Shown: positions 31,299 through 44,532 of the stretch, one piece after another
How the letters are laid out: each line of letters begins with the position of its first letter
Numbering within the stretch: position 1 is the stretch's first letter
NCBI GenBank assembly: GCA_014529385.2
Contig: CM043970.1
Coordinates: 64,430,996 to 64,494,995 of the forward strand
Reading direction: 5' to 3'
Source of the DNA: Adiantum capillus-veneris
Lineage: Eukaryota > Streptophyta > Polypodiopsida > Polypodiales > Pteridaceae
DNA length: 64,000 nucleotides
The notes under the pieces: model-generated
The model's input: the letters and a program-made list of their open reading frames with translations, nothing else
Databases searched by the model: none
What the model was told of the DNA's origin: nothing
Made by a program: the position numbers and the translations under genes

Positions 31299-32478
31299 AT
31301 GGTTCCAAAACATTCCACCAAGGTCAATCATGGACTTGAACACATTAGCTCAAGGATTTATAGCTGCTTGTGCCAAAACGGGGATCAAACATAATACGGT
31401 AGCTCAAATCTACAGCTTTAAACAAAAACATGGTGAGCATGTTAGGGATTGTGCAACTTGGATAAAACAATACATTGCCAAATGCCCAGGGCTAGAGATA
31501 CTTGCAGAAGAACGACTCATATATTTGTTTCTAGAGGGACTACTAAACAAAGAACTTCATGCTATACTCTATAGTAAAAAGCATACAACCCTAGAAGAGT
31601 GTGTATCAGATGCTATTGACTTAGGAGACAATTGTGATATTTTCAACGAAGAAGATGTCCCTAAGGATAGCCAAAGTGAGAAAACGGCATCCACCAAAAC
31701 ATCACAAGTGGGAACGGCTGCTATAGCACCACTTTAAGCCATAGAAGATATGCTCAAATGGATGAACGACATGATGAACAACCTGCAAAAAGCACCTATG
31801 AGGGGATCAAGACAAGGGATACCTCAACAGGGACAACCAATTAGGCCAAAAAAATGGTATGCAATTGAGGGTAAATGGACCAACCATGAGACCCATGAGT
31901 GCTACTTCAGACCAAAGTATGATGGGAATGTTCAGTAGGTGCCTATGAGGCCACAAGGACAACCCATGTACAGATATCAGCATAATATGGCCCAAGCTCA
32001 AAGACCACCCATGGGTATGGAAAGACCTCAACCTGTGTTGGGTTAACAACCTCCGTATCCAGGACATAATGCAGTGCCTGTAAAGAACATGCACTCTGAA
32101 GGAGTCATATATGAACAAGCATTACTGCCTGTTACACCCTATGTAGAGCCTAGTCCATATACAGTAATGGTAGAAGGAGATTGGTATAATTCACATCCAC
32201 CACTAATGGAAGAAACCGTGATTTATGCTCCACCAAATCTCACACCAATGTATTATGTAGCTAATCAAGGTGTCAGACCTCCCATGGTAAGACCCATGAT
32301 TAAGCCAAGAACAAGAAACTGTCACAATTGTGGTGCCAATGATCATTGGAAAAATGAATGTCCAGAGCCTGAAAAAAACCTCAAGCCAGTGAAGCCTATT
32401 GCATACAATGTTGCAAAAAGGGAGGACACTTTTTGGAAGGTTGAAAATAGTAGTAAACGTAGTCCAAGTGATACCTAG
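31299..32478 (+). pseudogene. Element A gag, C-terminal part with zinc knuckle
   Basis: After the LTR insertion the frame reads LAQGFIAACAKTGIKH, YSFKQKHGEHVRDCATWIKQ and LIYLFLEGLLNKELHAILYS, typical gag helices. A TAA stop at about 31735 is followed in another frame by Pro/Gln-rich text and a CCHC knuckle CHNCGANDHWKNEC (C-x2-C-x4-H-x4-C) near 32325-32370, the nucleic-acid binding end of gag. Further stops at about 31936 and 32043 interrupt it. Confidence 0.75.
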
Positions 32479-33498
32479 TAGCTCATTAGAGAATGAACCG
32501 ATTGTTCCAATCAAGGGAATCACTAGAGCCTAGGCCAAGAAAAAGAAACACAAATCCTTCGATGATTCGGAAAATACAAAAGTTTCATCTCAAAGAATCA
32601 AAAGAAGAAAAAGCAAAAGATATGAGATGAGAAAACAAAAACAACGGGTTGAAATCGAGGTGAAAGCAAAAAAGCTATTCTAGGAAAAGTTGAAAGAAAC
32701 TGGAAGTGAAATCAAGGAAACAACCGTGAAATCTGGAGGATCCATTTTGGTTGATAAAATTTTTGAGCCTATAAACGCCGCATTGGAAGCCTACCAAGCA
32801 AGACTTAACGCACGCCAAAACATGGAAAACAAATGAAAAAACTATCCTTCTCTAGACATGGAAGCAGCTAAGCTGGAAGCTTATCAAAATTTACTAAGAA
32901 TCACGCAAGAAATGCTAGAAAAACAAAAACCCAATCTTGAAAGTATCGCAAAACCTGAAGAGCTTGTGGTAAGAGACACTAAAAAAAAATCCAATGTGGT
33001 GGTAGAACCCCACCTTGAAACAAAAGAACCAGAACTTATAGTGTTGGACAACAAAGATGCCTTAGACGGAATTCCGTTCGTAGAGGAAGACTGGCCAGGA
33101 CACTTATGGAAAAAAGTTAGAGAGATCAATGATAGGAGCCTAACTTTAAAGTTAGCTCCTATAGAGGAAGTCTGGTTGGATAACCTACCTTCTGATATGA
33201 ATATGGATGTATAATCCTTGTATGGGGATTGCGGATCTGAAGCTTTAGGAATGTCGAAACCATTGACCTTGAAAACATTACCCTCTTACTTGGTAGATAA
33301 CGAAGATGAATCCATAGTGTGTAAGACCACTCAAGTAAAAAGTGTTGAACAGACCCTAGAAGTTGCTCATTCAATTATGTCTACACCCATCCAATGCACT
33401 CTTACCTTGGAAAATTTGTTAAAACACAGACCATATTTATGGAATGATCTACAAAAAACCCTAGAGAAGCTGGGATAACGGGGTTAATCTCAAAAAAA
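32479..33498 (+). pseudogene. Element A gag-protease linker
   Basis: Lys/Glu-rich text with stops. The 118-codon frame at 32858-33214 (MEAAKLEAYQNLLRITQEML) is helical. The next, 33218-33478, ends STPIQCTLTLENLLKHRPYL then WNDLQKTLEKLG, which resembles the short helical block that precedes the protease in plant Ty3 polyproteins. No enzymatic motif is present. Confidence 0.55.
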
Positions 33499-34167
33499 TT
33501 GGAAAGTTTGGAAAAAAAAATGGACAACAAAGAGATTCGATCTGTTTCCATAAACAAAGTCGGAGAATATTACGAAGGGGAAGAAGGAAACACCACCCTT
33601 CCAGTGAAATATAATGACATTGAGACCATGGCAATACTGGATAGTGGAGCAGGCATAGCCATAGCCACGAAAGCAGTATGGGAATCCTGGGGACAACTAG
33701 CCATTAGACAAACTCGAATGAAATTGCAATTGGCTGACGGACACATTGAGAGACTATTAGGGTTGATTGAAAAGGTGATAATCAATTCCTGTGGAATTGA
33801 ATATCAACACACTTTTGCCATAGTAGACTTTGGAAAAAAACTCAGTTATGAAATCATATTGGGAAGACCTTTCATGCGACAGGTACAACTTATCCAAGAT
33901 TGGGGAAACAATTATCTGTACTTGAAGCAAGTGGGATCTATTACAAGAGTAAATCTAAAAGATCACACTTATAGAGATATCTTGAAAACACCCATAAAAG
34001 AGTATGATTCAGTCTCTTCGACTGAAACTAAGCTTCCATCTTGGTTAGACAAAGATACTCCTATTTGGATGTGTGAAGCTTCAAAAAATGGAAGTTTAAA
34101 ACGAGAAGAATGTATCCTAGAAAGGGAATGCACAGACAAAGACTACGTACCTGAAACCTTTCCATAG
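33499..34167 (+). CDS. Element A aspartic protease (retropepsin)
   Basis: An open frame of 222 codons. The catalytic loop is AILDSGAGIAIATKAVWESW (Asp at codon about 49), the flap region follows, and the fold-closing motif is IILGRPFMRQV, then LIQDWGNNYLYL. These are the DSG and ILGRPF signatures of Ty3 retropepsins, which process the gag-pol polyprotein. A charged tail follows. The annotated start is not a real initiator, since the domain would be translated as part of gag-pol. Confidence 0.85.
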   Translation: MESLEKKMDNKEIRSVSINKVGEYYEGEEGNTTLPVKYNDIETMAILDSGAGIAIATKAVWESWGQLAIRQTRMKLQLADGHIERLLGLIEKVIINSCGIEYQHTFAIVDFGKKLSYEIILGRPFMRQVQLIQDWGNNYLYLKQVGSITRVNLKDHTYRDILKTPIKEYDSVSSTETKLPSWLDKDTPIWMCEASKNGSLKREECILERECTDKDYVPETFP

Positions 34168-35037
34168 CATTTGTTTGAGGCATTCGAGTGGACTCAAATT
34201 TTAGCGAGAATGTATGTATGTGTTAATACATCTATGCCCACTCAGTTTTGCAATGAGGATGGCTACGACATAGTTCCCATCCAAATGATTTCAATCCTCA
34301 ACATTGAAGACAAATATGAGGAACCCAAGGACTTGATGAAAGATCAACAAGTCTTTTCAGACTTCTACTACAATGCAACTGATGATTTAGATGAACACTC
34401 AGCTACCTCAAAAGATTCGGGGTCAGGAAAAGAACATGTGAGATCTATGCTACTCTTGAAAGGAGGACAGGAAATTTTTTTTGACTTTCCCAACCAGAAA
34501 TCAAGAAGAAAATAATGGTATAGACGAAAAAGAGACACGAGAAATGTGAAAACACGACCTATGCCATCAGTCTCCAGTAGAACACAATTCGTGATGCAGA
34601 TAGAGGCAAATGATTGTGTCAATGACAAAATCAATGGCAAATATCTTTCAATCAAAAATTCAAAAATATCTAAACCATCATGAAAATCAAGAAAGGATAC
34701 TCAAGCAAACCCACAGGATAAGAAACCACTCATGAACCGAGTCGAGCGGAAAAAGAAATATCAAGAGTTGAAAAAATCTCTAAAGGAGATATATACAACC
34801 GAAATGGAAACCACGAAAGAGGATGGTAAGGATATAATGAGTGTTCCATCCCATTACAAAAAGTATACTCTCCAAAATCAAAAAATCATAGTCAAACAAC
34901 CTGTTAAGGAACTACGAAAACAGGACGAGTCCTACGAAGGGCCTGAAAATGCTAAAAAGATAGACCTGGATGAATAGAGAGAAGAGCATACAACTGCTTA
35001 CATTGCGAATGACCTAACAGAAGAAGAAGAAGAGCTC
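34168..35037 (+). pseudogene. Element A protease-RT linker
   Basis: Acidic and lysine-rich frames with stops (34171-34515 and 34732-34977). No domain is recognised. It probably corresponds to the poorly conserved spacer between protease and RT. Confidence 0.5.
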
Positions 35038-36550
35038 TTGTTGAGCTTGCTAAAGGATTATCGAGATATCTTCGCTTGGTCTTACAAGGATCTCAAGGGT
35101 GTTGATCCAGAAATCTGTCAACATACCATACCCATGAGAGATGATGTGAAACCAAGTAGACAAAGGCCATACACGTATAATGAAACATTTGCTAGGAAGA
35201 TAAAAGAAGAGATTGAAAAACTAAAGAAAGCCAAATTCATTTATGAAATTGAACACACAGATTGGGTGTCTCCAATTGTGGTAGTACCAAAATAGAATGG
35301 AAAATTACGAGTGTGTGTTAATCTAAAAAAAGTGAATGGAGCTACCATTAGAGACAACTTTCCTCTTCCAATCACTGAGCATGTTTTAGAACGAGTTGCG
35401 GGAAAAGAAGCTTACAGATTCTTAGATGGATTTTCGGGATACAACCAACTTTTGGTTGACCCAAAAGATCAGCATAACACTGCTTTAGCAACAGAATGGG
35501 GTATTTTTGCCTATCGAGTTATGCCGTTTGGGTTAACTAATGCTCCAACCACATTTCAAAGGTTGATGAGCCATGCTTTTAAAGAATATCTTAGGAAATT
35601 CTTAGAAGTATATATGGATGATATATGCATACATTCATCAATCCGGGCTGATCATTTTGAACACCTCAAAAAGGTATTCGAGAACTGTAGACTTTATAGG
35701 ATTTGCTTAAATCCTAAAAAGTGCACATTCATGGGTAAATAAGGAAAATTTCTTGGACATATAGTGTCTAAAAATGGCATAGCTATTGATATTGAAAACA
35801 TTCATATCATTGCTGATTTTCCTAGACCAACAAAAGTCAAGGGGGTACAAGTCTTCATGGGGCATTGTGGATATTACCGATGGTTCATCTACATGTACGC
35901 GATAACTGCAAAACCCATGTATAGCTTACACACTTTGAGTGGACCGAGGCATGTGAAGAATCCTTCAAGAAGCTTAAGAAAGCTCTCACCCCAGGTCTAA
36001 TACTGAAAGCACCAGATTGGAATAAGATATTCCACGTACATGTAGATGCTTCCAATTTTGCTATCGGTTGTATACTAGCTCAACCAGCAGACTGAAAAAT
36101 TGACTTTTCTATTTCTTATGCTAGCCGACAATTGAACATGGCGGAAAATAATTACACCACCACTAAAAGGGAAGGATTAGGAATGATCTATGCCGTTAAA
36201 AAGTATAGACATTACCTATTAGCTAACAAGTCTGTGTTCTTTATAGACTACCAAGATTTGTTGTACTTTGTCAACAAGCCATGCAGCACACGAAGAATAG
36301 TGAGATGATTCATCATTCTTCTGGAATTTGATTTCACTGTGATTGTAAAAAAGGGCACTACACATCAATGAGTAGATCATTTGTTAAGGATTGTTTCAGG
36401 AGAATCACCTAAAGGGATAGATGATGATCTATCAGATGCCTATTTGTTCTTTATGGAAATGATACCTTGATGGTCAGAAAAAATTGTGTCATTGATGATA
36501 ATAGCTCAAGTGGATTCACAAATACCACTTCCTATTACGATCGAATTAAT
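35038..36550 (+). pseudogene. Element A reverse transcriptase and RNase H
   Basis: The RT fingers and palm are clear: HTIPMRDDVKPSRQRPY, WVSPIVVVPK-stop-NGKLRVCVN, YRFLDGFSGYNQLLVD, MPFGLTNAPTTFQRLM and the catalytic EVYMDDICIHSS (YMDD at about 35610-35624), then FLGHIVSKNGI. After a shift near 35960 RNase H reads ILKAPDWNKIFHVHVDASNF, SYASRQLNMAENNYTTTKRE and KYRHYLLANKSVFF. Stops lie at about 35293, 35740, 36094, 36306 and 36369. Only one RNase H domain was seen, unlike element B. Confidence 0.85.
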
Positions 36551-36557
36551 AGAGTAA

Positions 36558-37119
36558 TTGGCTATGTATCAATTACTAGTTGGTAGGCTATACAAAAGAA
36601 ATCGAGATGGAATATTTCTCTTATTCTTTAATTCTAAAGAAAAAAATCAGTACCTAAGTCAAGCACATGATACCATAGTAGGACTTCACTTTGCGGAAGA
36701 TCAAACTATGCAACCAATCTTGAGACTTGGAGTATTTTGGCCGACTATGAGGAGTGATGTTCGATCTTTTGTAAAGGATTGTCCTCAATGTAAAAAACAA
36801 ACACCCATACCTCATGTAACATTGTTTCAAATGTCTCTTGTTCCTAAGTGGAGTAACTATCTGTTTACTTACTTATCAAGCCAAACATTTCCTAAGGATA
36901 TGAGTAAACGCCGTCAAATAGCAATTGAAATTGAAGCAAGAGATTATGCTCTTATTGGGAACCAATTGTATCGGAGATGTAAAGATCAAAATTTGCATCT
37001 TTGTGCAAATGAAGATGAGTATATTCCGATTATAGAACAAGCACATGCTCGATTAGCTAGAGGTCACTTTTCTAGTGAGACCATCGCAAGAGCAATCTTG
37101 ATGACAGGCATATGGTGGC
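36558..37119 (+). pseudogene. Element A integrase N-terminal region, apparently duplicated
   Basis: Two successive zinc-binding HHCC-type segments are visible. The first is IVGLHFAEDQT with FWPTMRSDVRSFVKDCPQCK. Then comes Tat-style linker text (NYLFTYLSSQTFPKDMSK, IEARDYALIGNQLYRRC), then ARLARGHFSSETIARAILMT ending GIWW. The second copy is interrupted after GIWW by element C; beyond it the text continues PTLF. Having two copies suggests an internal duplication or a chimera. Confidence 0.65.
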
Positions 37120-38078
37120 TGTTGGAGGCTCGCCATAGCATAGGCAATCTCCCACAAATCTATCAATCCGGAGAGAGAGAGAGCATGACCCGGCTAGGTC
37201 TTGGAGGCATCACACAAAGAATGTGCGAGAGCATCATCCGATGCAAAGATTGAGAGGATTCAAGAGCGTGCATCCTCAAATGCAAATAGAAATCATCCCA
37301 AATCAACTAATGCTAATCGCACATCAAGCATCAATTTCAAGCAATCATCTACACACATCATGCAACGAAGTGAAACACACTAATCTTGGAATCTCTCAAG
37401 CACAAATCTAATTACATGCATTGACGATTAAGCACACAAGATCGCATTTAAGTCGGCCACCCCAACCATGCCCATCATGGTGTCCAAATCAAGTCACACA
37501 TAATCAAATTAAGCTCAAGGCTTCTTAAACCTACACACACACAAGCACACCATTAGAAGACAACTCTAATCCCTCAATCACGAGTACACCTACTCTGCTT
37601 AATCGAGAGAGTTGGATAAGGACTCCACTAATCGGAGAAGCTTAGCATAAGTAAGAGTTAGATTAGAGAAGATCAACATCTCAAAACAATGAAGGAAAGT
37701 AGATAAACATGATTGACAACATAATGAAGACTAGATTAATTAAGAGAGGATTACACTAATTACATGTGATTAGCACTAGCCTTCTAAGCATGGGCATTAA
37801 GCTCAAAGGCTAAGCCATCAAGACCTCCTCTAGGAAGAGAGTTCTCAAAAGGACCACTCAAGAATGACATCTCATTAAGCATAGGGCTCTTTTATAGTTT
37901 TGGGCCTCAAACCCTTCAACTATGGGATAAAGTGAGCTCTCTAGAGAGCTTAGACTCATACAACTTTGGAACTCCTAAATGAGCCCAAGCGCTATACAAT
38001 GAAAAGTAAATATTGTGCACTATGGCACATTTCCATATCTTGGTGCATAATTGGTGTAGCTGTTAGCCGCTTCTAACA
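37120..38078 (-). repeat. 3' LTR of element C
   Basis: 959 bp. On the minus strand it starts TGTTAGAAGCGGCTAACA and ends GCCTCCAACA. Confidence 0.9.
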
Positions 38079-41000
38079 CTCCCCCCTTCCTAATTTGGCG
38101 CACATCCTCGTGTGCCGGTGAAGCAAGACACGGTGATATGGTAGAAAGCAAGTCCATGGAAGAAATGTTGAGCTGTAAAACATAAGAACAAGTAATGATC
38201 ATCAAAGGCCACCAATAATGAATAAAACATGAAGCATAAATGAACAATCATGCAAAGTGATTTTTTGCTTCTAAAAGATGGGTTAATCACAGTAAAAAAC
38301 TAGACAACATAAAGCAAAAAAATACTCAAACTATTGTGAAGATTAAACCATTTGAAATTTCAGTTTTATGCATGAAACACAAGCAATCAATTATGACCCT
38401 AGGCTAAGGAAAGTTCATAAACCTACTAGCCTAAAAACTATGTGAACAATCTTAATAAATCATTCAAGTCTAAGCTCATGGAAGTTTTGATTTAATCATT
38501 CATTGAAAAATTAAAGCACAATCACAAGGCTACCACCCCAAGGCAAGTCTAGGTGCGACTCTCAGCTCCTTGAACCCTCAAGAAGGTGTTCCAAAAGCCT
38601 ACTAGCTTACCAAGGTGACGGCTAACACCTATCAACCCAGGGCATCGGTTTAGGGCCTTACTCTCGCCTACCAAGTGCCAATAAGGCGCTAGGCCTCACA
38701 CAGACACAACATAACATAGAATTTTTTTATTTTCATGTGCCTTAGTAGCATTTTTGCTACTTTTTTGGACACTTCTTTGCTTCATGATTCATTTTTTTAG
38801 CACATTTTTATTGCTTCCTTTATGAGAACTAGTGGCAATTGGACTAAAAAAGACTAAAGCCTAATCATAGCCCTAGGTCATGACAAAAAATGAGTGAAGT
38901 ATTATGACTATCACTGAGAATCTAGGACTAGCAAGAAATGAACCTACATTAACCTAAGGTCAATGCCAATTACCTATGATTAACATACATAAAACCTAAT
39001 TTTTTTGTGAGTTAATTTTCACAAAGTAGGGTGTTGAAACTTTAAACTGCCTAGTCTTTCTAACATGAAAAAACCATAGCTTAGAAGCAACATTTCACTT
39101 AAACCAAGCAAGAGAATGGAGAGATGAACAAAGAGAAAAATCATGGAAGGATTACACCTATTCATGCTCTTTGAGCATCCTTGAGCAAGCATCCTTTGTG
39201 TAGAGAAGTCTCTTGATCCTTTTTATTTGCAAAAAGAAGCCTTTTGAAGCTAAGTGTAAACACAAGCTACAAAAGCCAATTATTGAAAAGCCACACAAAA
39301 ATCATTAATGAAAACCCTAAGCTAGGGTCTTGCATACCCGAATTTGCCAAAGGGAAAAAACCCAAGGGAAAAAAATGCCTTTGGTTATGCACATGATGCT
39401 CTAAAGTAGCAAATTTATACATACATATCAACCATGAGAGAGATAAAATGCTTCCACATAAGCAAATTTTGCAATTTTTACCATCTCTCATGCATGATTC
39501 AAAAGTCGATTAATTTCTAGCTCAATGAGATATGGAATTTAAACAAGCCAAGAGCTGAAAATAATGCAACTTTATGAAGTGAAGTGGCTTTTCAAAGCCA
39601 GATTTTACAATTTAAAGCTTTTCAAAAAGTTGGCTAGCAACTAGCTCAATAAATTTGACAATTTTAGAGCACACTCTATGAGCTAGAGATGACTGCAACT
39701 TGATGAAATGAAAGTGAATGGCTCTTACTAGCCAAAGTATGTATTTGAAAGCTCAAAAGTTGGCTAAACACTAGCTCAAATGGAAACATTTTAACTTTTG
39801 ACCAAGCTATGAGCTAGCATTACAACTTTATTCCAAACATTTGGAATGGCTCTAATTAGCCAAATTTTGCAAATTTTGCAATGATGGCCCCTCCTTGGAT
39901 CAATAAAATCACGCACGGCCTGCCACATCCCTTCAAAAAAGTTCAAATCATTAGTGCTCTTAAGCATTTTTTCATTTAAAGTAAGCACTAAAAAATACAT
40001 GATCATTCACAACCCCAAAATGCTCTCTTTTGGCCGTTAAAACAAGCTCAATTTTAGTACCCTACATGGTTTTACGTTAATATCAAGCACTAAAATTTAA
40101 AGCAATGTCAAATCCAAGCACAAATTTTCACCCAAGGTAGCTCTCAAAATCGAAAAATTTCACATGCAAATTACAAGAATTTCTTTCATTTATTGCAAGG
40201 ACAATCTTTCAATTAAACCAAGCACCAGATCATGCATAAGCCAAAAATCATTTGTGCATTTTATTTATGCATGAAATAGGGTTCAACCATTAGTGCACGA
40301 GAGAGTTTAGCATTCAAAGTAAGCACTAAAGAGTTGGCATGATAAGTTACATACATCGGAAGTTTATTGCAATTTATAAAAAGAACCGCAGTTCATAGAT
40401 GCACCAATATACTCTCCTGTAGAAAGTTAAAATAGGGATGTGGATTTCTTGACTACATAGACAATCTTAGCGTGCTATGGGACGAGAGAGGGAGAAGTTT
40501 ATGAAGGTTTGGTGAGAACTCCTCTTTAAAACATTTATTCAAGAGGAAATTGGGGAGGTTTTAATTTGATTTTCAGGGTTTTTCTTTTTTTCGTGACTGA
40601 GCACTGAGCTGTCGATGAGGCGAATCTGAAGGGCGACAGAGAGTCCCTGAGAGGTTTGTTTAGTGTTGGAGAATAGCGCTCAAAAGCCAGATGCAGTGGC
40701 GATGTAGTATGCATGCTTATTATACTGAGAGGCTGACAGGTGGAGTAGGGAGCCATCGGTGAAGCAGGCCAGCGTCATCATTTGTAGTGAAGGCAAGTAG
40801 TGTTGAATCGGCAGTAGAGGAAGGGATTACAAGCTATGAGCATAGCTCGACTTCCCGACCAAGTGGGCAAGGTGAGGTCAGGCCGCTACAACTTAGCCTG
40901 GGTCTCCCTGTCGCCGATGCAAGTGATGTGACTAGTGACTCGCCGAGACAAGACCTCTTGGAGTTTCATAACCACCAGTTGATGTAGCCAGGGTTGTATG

Positions 41001-41269
41001 TATGCACTGAGCAATGTTGCAAGTTGGTCACCGCAAGCGGGACTGACATCAATGCTGCATCATGGCATGGTAGCTAAGGAATTTCTAACACTGGTGATAA
41101 AAAGTGATGATGTACAGACAAAGTTCTACTCCATCGCTCGTGTGAAGGGTGATCATGCTTGGATGCCTAACTCACTTTAATCTTTTCCAAGCTTTCCATT
41201 ATAACTACTCAAACCTCTCGGCCAGAATCCATCAACATCTCTGAATCATGCCTGCATATTTGAAATCGT

Positions 41270-41700
41270 TTCTAACCATATGTCTTCACATCTGAGACAT
41301 CACTAAAGGCTCGAGTGAAAAGAGACCCATAAATTTTACTGTGGTTGTCGGGCAGAAGTTGCCATGTATTTTTATCAAGATCATAAGCAAGAGGAAGTGG
41401 GCAACGTCCTTTAAATATGGAACCCAAGTCCGCAGCTACCGAGTGGTGTACCTGATCCATTCATGTCATGCATATGAGACTTCCTACACTTGTGAAAGTA
41501 GCTTCACCATAAAGAAATTCGCAAGTAGCAATTTCTCCATGATGGTAATTGGAGTCTATCCACGTCGATGTTTCCTCTGGGCCATCGTCATTATCCGTAC
41601 TTCCAATGTTTTCATCGAAAATGGCATAAAGATGTGAATTGCCTGGATTTTTCCATAATTCTGCATGGAGGAGTCCTTGCCACTCTCATGAGACATGTTT
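41270..41700 (-). pseudogene. Protein-coding remnant inside element C, possibly captured (kelch/F-box-like?)
   Basis: On the minus strand one frame stays open but for a single TGA (about 41457): WQGLLHAELWKNPGNSHLYA, IFDENIGST, WIDSNYHHGEIATCEFLYGE, then after the stop DLGSIFKGRCPLPLAYDLDK and NTWQLLPDNHSK. The 'PLAYDLDKNTWQLLP' phrase looks like the bend of a kelch or F-box-associated repeat. That is a guess from one motif. The remainder does not match a family I know. The neighbouring GC content is higher than in the rest of element C, consistent with capture of a host gene fragment. Confidence 0.35.
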
Positions 41701-44514
41701 GCGTGTGATGGGATCATGGGAGGGGCCAAGTGCGAAGATTGCGAGCTGAAAGTGGCCAAGGCAGGTGCAGGAGCATCAACTGAGCAGGGCCGGGTTTTGA
41801 GAAATCATAAAATGGGACTCAGATGAGAGAGAGCCAAAGCAGCCAGTCCCCAGTGTGTGTGTGTGAGAGGTGCAAATAGCGGCAGGTCAGGCTGGGCCAT
41901 GTAGGGCAAGGGGTCGGAGTTAAGAGCCCTTTTCGTTTTTGCATTGATTGCCAAGAAGCAGCCGAGTTAGCAAATGGGTGTGTGGACGCAGGCTACCTGA
42001 TTTGGCGCTTTCGAAAGACAGTTTTTGTGTGCAGTTGGAATCCAAGCCAAGGTGCGTCATGGGACTATAGGGCCTGAACTGCATGCGTGTGTGTGCAGAG
42101 AGAACATGGGGATGCTTTGCTGTGAGCCAAAGTCAAGGGATTCGAGATCCGAGCCAGCCATACCAGCGAGAGAGGGTGGGCCAACATGATGCAGAATAAG
42201 CGCGCGCGCGTGCGTGCGTGTGTGTGTGTGTGTGTGTGTGTGTTGGCTCACGATTCAAGCAAGTGGGTGGGGTCGCTCCGGGTCAGTAGCGCCCGAGAAA
42301 GTGTGTGTGTGTGTGAGAGAGAGAATAAAGCCAGGGCAGCGTTTAGAGCTACGCGACAAGCCGCAAGTGGCCGAGAAGGGAGGGCATTGAGGCAAGTGGG
42401 GTGGGGCTAGAGCACCAAAATTGGCAGCATGAAAGCGGAAGAAATAAACTTTGTGTTTTTGATTTGGCATGATGCCTTTTGTAGGCCAATCGAGTCTTCA
42501 AAGCATGAGAGTTATAAGGGGGCTTCTCCATGGGCATAGGGAGTCTATGAGCGAGTTTTTTTCCATGCGCATAAATTATTTCATGCAGCACTAATGATCC
42601 AATTGAGCCCCCGATTCTGTAGCGAATCAATTGACAAACGTGTTACTTTGAAACTTTAATGAAATTTCCATCTCGATCCTCTCTATGAATTATGATGCAA
42701 ACTAGCTTCATAATTTTAATGCTCGACACTCAACACAATAATTTGTTCTCAAGTGCATCATCCTCAATCATACTTTCACCAAGCCATTGTTCATTTCCCA
42801 AAAATGTTTCGAGACCATGAAGCCACTATGAACTTTTCACCCAATGCACACATTTCGAACATATATATCAATGGTTTTCGTGCATTAATCATCAAGAACA
42901 TTGAATTCTTCAATAGATGATACTTGAAAGCATAAATTCAATTGGAGCGGTCATAGATTGTGTGCACACAAAATTGGCTCTCACATCATTCGAAAACTCA
43001 TCATGCACTTGCTTCTCTTTTATGCTCGGCTAATATGAAACTTGAACTCACAAATGCACAATTTTCAATTTGAAATTAATGCAATATACATACACAAGCT
43101 AAGTGCACATGTTCCCTCTCTTGCCAACCCATTCCCAATTATCATCATTGCAAAATCAATTGCTCATCTCGAATAGATTTAATCATTCAAACCCATTGGA
43201 GTTTGTCATTTTGGTTCGTATGGCCACACTCATTCGATTACATCAATACGTAGGCACACATCCAATAAAATTCCCATCAATTTGGCTTCAATGCAACGGT
43301 AGTGCATTAAATCATCCTCAATTGTGTGCAATTGAGTCGTCTTAAATCAATAAATCATACATGCACCAAAATTTAGGTCTTGATCATCACAATTGGCAAC
43401 CAAGGCCAATTATTCATCCCCAATTTAGGCATAATTGGCCATTACTTAGGCACACACACCTAAATTTAGGCCGTCGATTTGTGCAAAAATTTCATTAAAC
43501 ACTCATTGCATTTCATCAATTGCACACTTGATCACACATACATGCTAAATTAACTCAATTTTTATAAAAAATTGATCCAATTTTAACTCAATTTAGCATT
43601 GCACACACACAAAAATTAGGTGCACAAATCCAATTTTTTTGCTCAATTAGCAACGAAATTAGGCCAATTCCTAATGCTTTCACACACATTTCTTGCAAAA
43701 TCATCAATCTACAAGCATTTAGGTGTTCAATTTGACCATAAATCTTATCATCAAAGTTTTTTAAAATGCACACACACATTCAAATCTTGCCCTAATTTTG
43801 GCAATTAGGCCTACTCCATGACCGGAATAGCCTCACATACACATCAATTTAGTGATTTGCACACACAATTTATGCAAAACTACAATTCCTCAAGCATCTA
43901 GGCATCCAATTTCATTCCAGTTTCATCAAATTAGGCATAAATTCCATCAATTAGGCACACACCTAATTTTAGCAATGATTTAGCGACTCAATGGAATCAA
44001 CTTAATCAATCAAAAATTGAACGGAGTAGGTCAATCCACTTACAATTGATTACTTGCTCGCTTAATCCTTGCTCCTCGCGTAGACACTCCATTGCACACA
44101 CATGTGTGCAACTCCGATTTGGTCCAAAATTGATCAAAAATTTGACCAAAATCAACACTCAATCACATGATTAGGCATAGATGAGAGCAATTAAGAGTGA
44201 TGATCCTCCTCAATTAAGGGGATTTAGCATACATTCCAAATCAAAATTAGCGGTTAGGTTAGCACAATTAGCATGGAATTAGTACAATTAGTACGAAATT
44301 AGCATGAATGGGATGCAAAATTAGTGAACGTTAGTGAAAAAATAGCAAAATCAAAAGAGAATTTAGGGGTTTTTGGGGTGAAATGACTCTATACACATCT
44401 AATTAAACCTAATTACACTTACACACAAATCAAATCCTACCTAATTACAAGAAATCGGTAATCAAATTACTCTTATCTTTTGCAACCTCAACTCCACTAG
44501 CGTAGGAAACCCGT

Positions 44515-44532
44515 CCCCGGCAGTGGCGCCAA
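44515..44532 (-). other. Primer-binding site of element C
   Basis: Minus-strand TTGGCGCCACTGCCGGGG directly adjoining the 5' LTR. The position and TGGCGCC start fix the element's orientation. Confidence 0.85.

Larger units (their letters stand above)
38079..44532 (-). other. Internal region of element C, no retroviral genes
   Basis: I found no gag, protease, RT or integrase motif on either strand. The left half and the 42600-44500 part are AT-rich with many CAATT and GCACACACA words. The middle (about 40700-42600) is GC-richer and contains GT microsatellites (42215-42242, 42300-42315) and a protein-like minus-strand stretch at 41270-41700. The element must have moved with proteins supplied by a relative. 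Confidence 0.7.
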
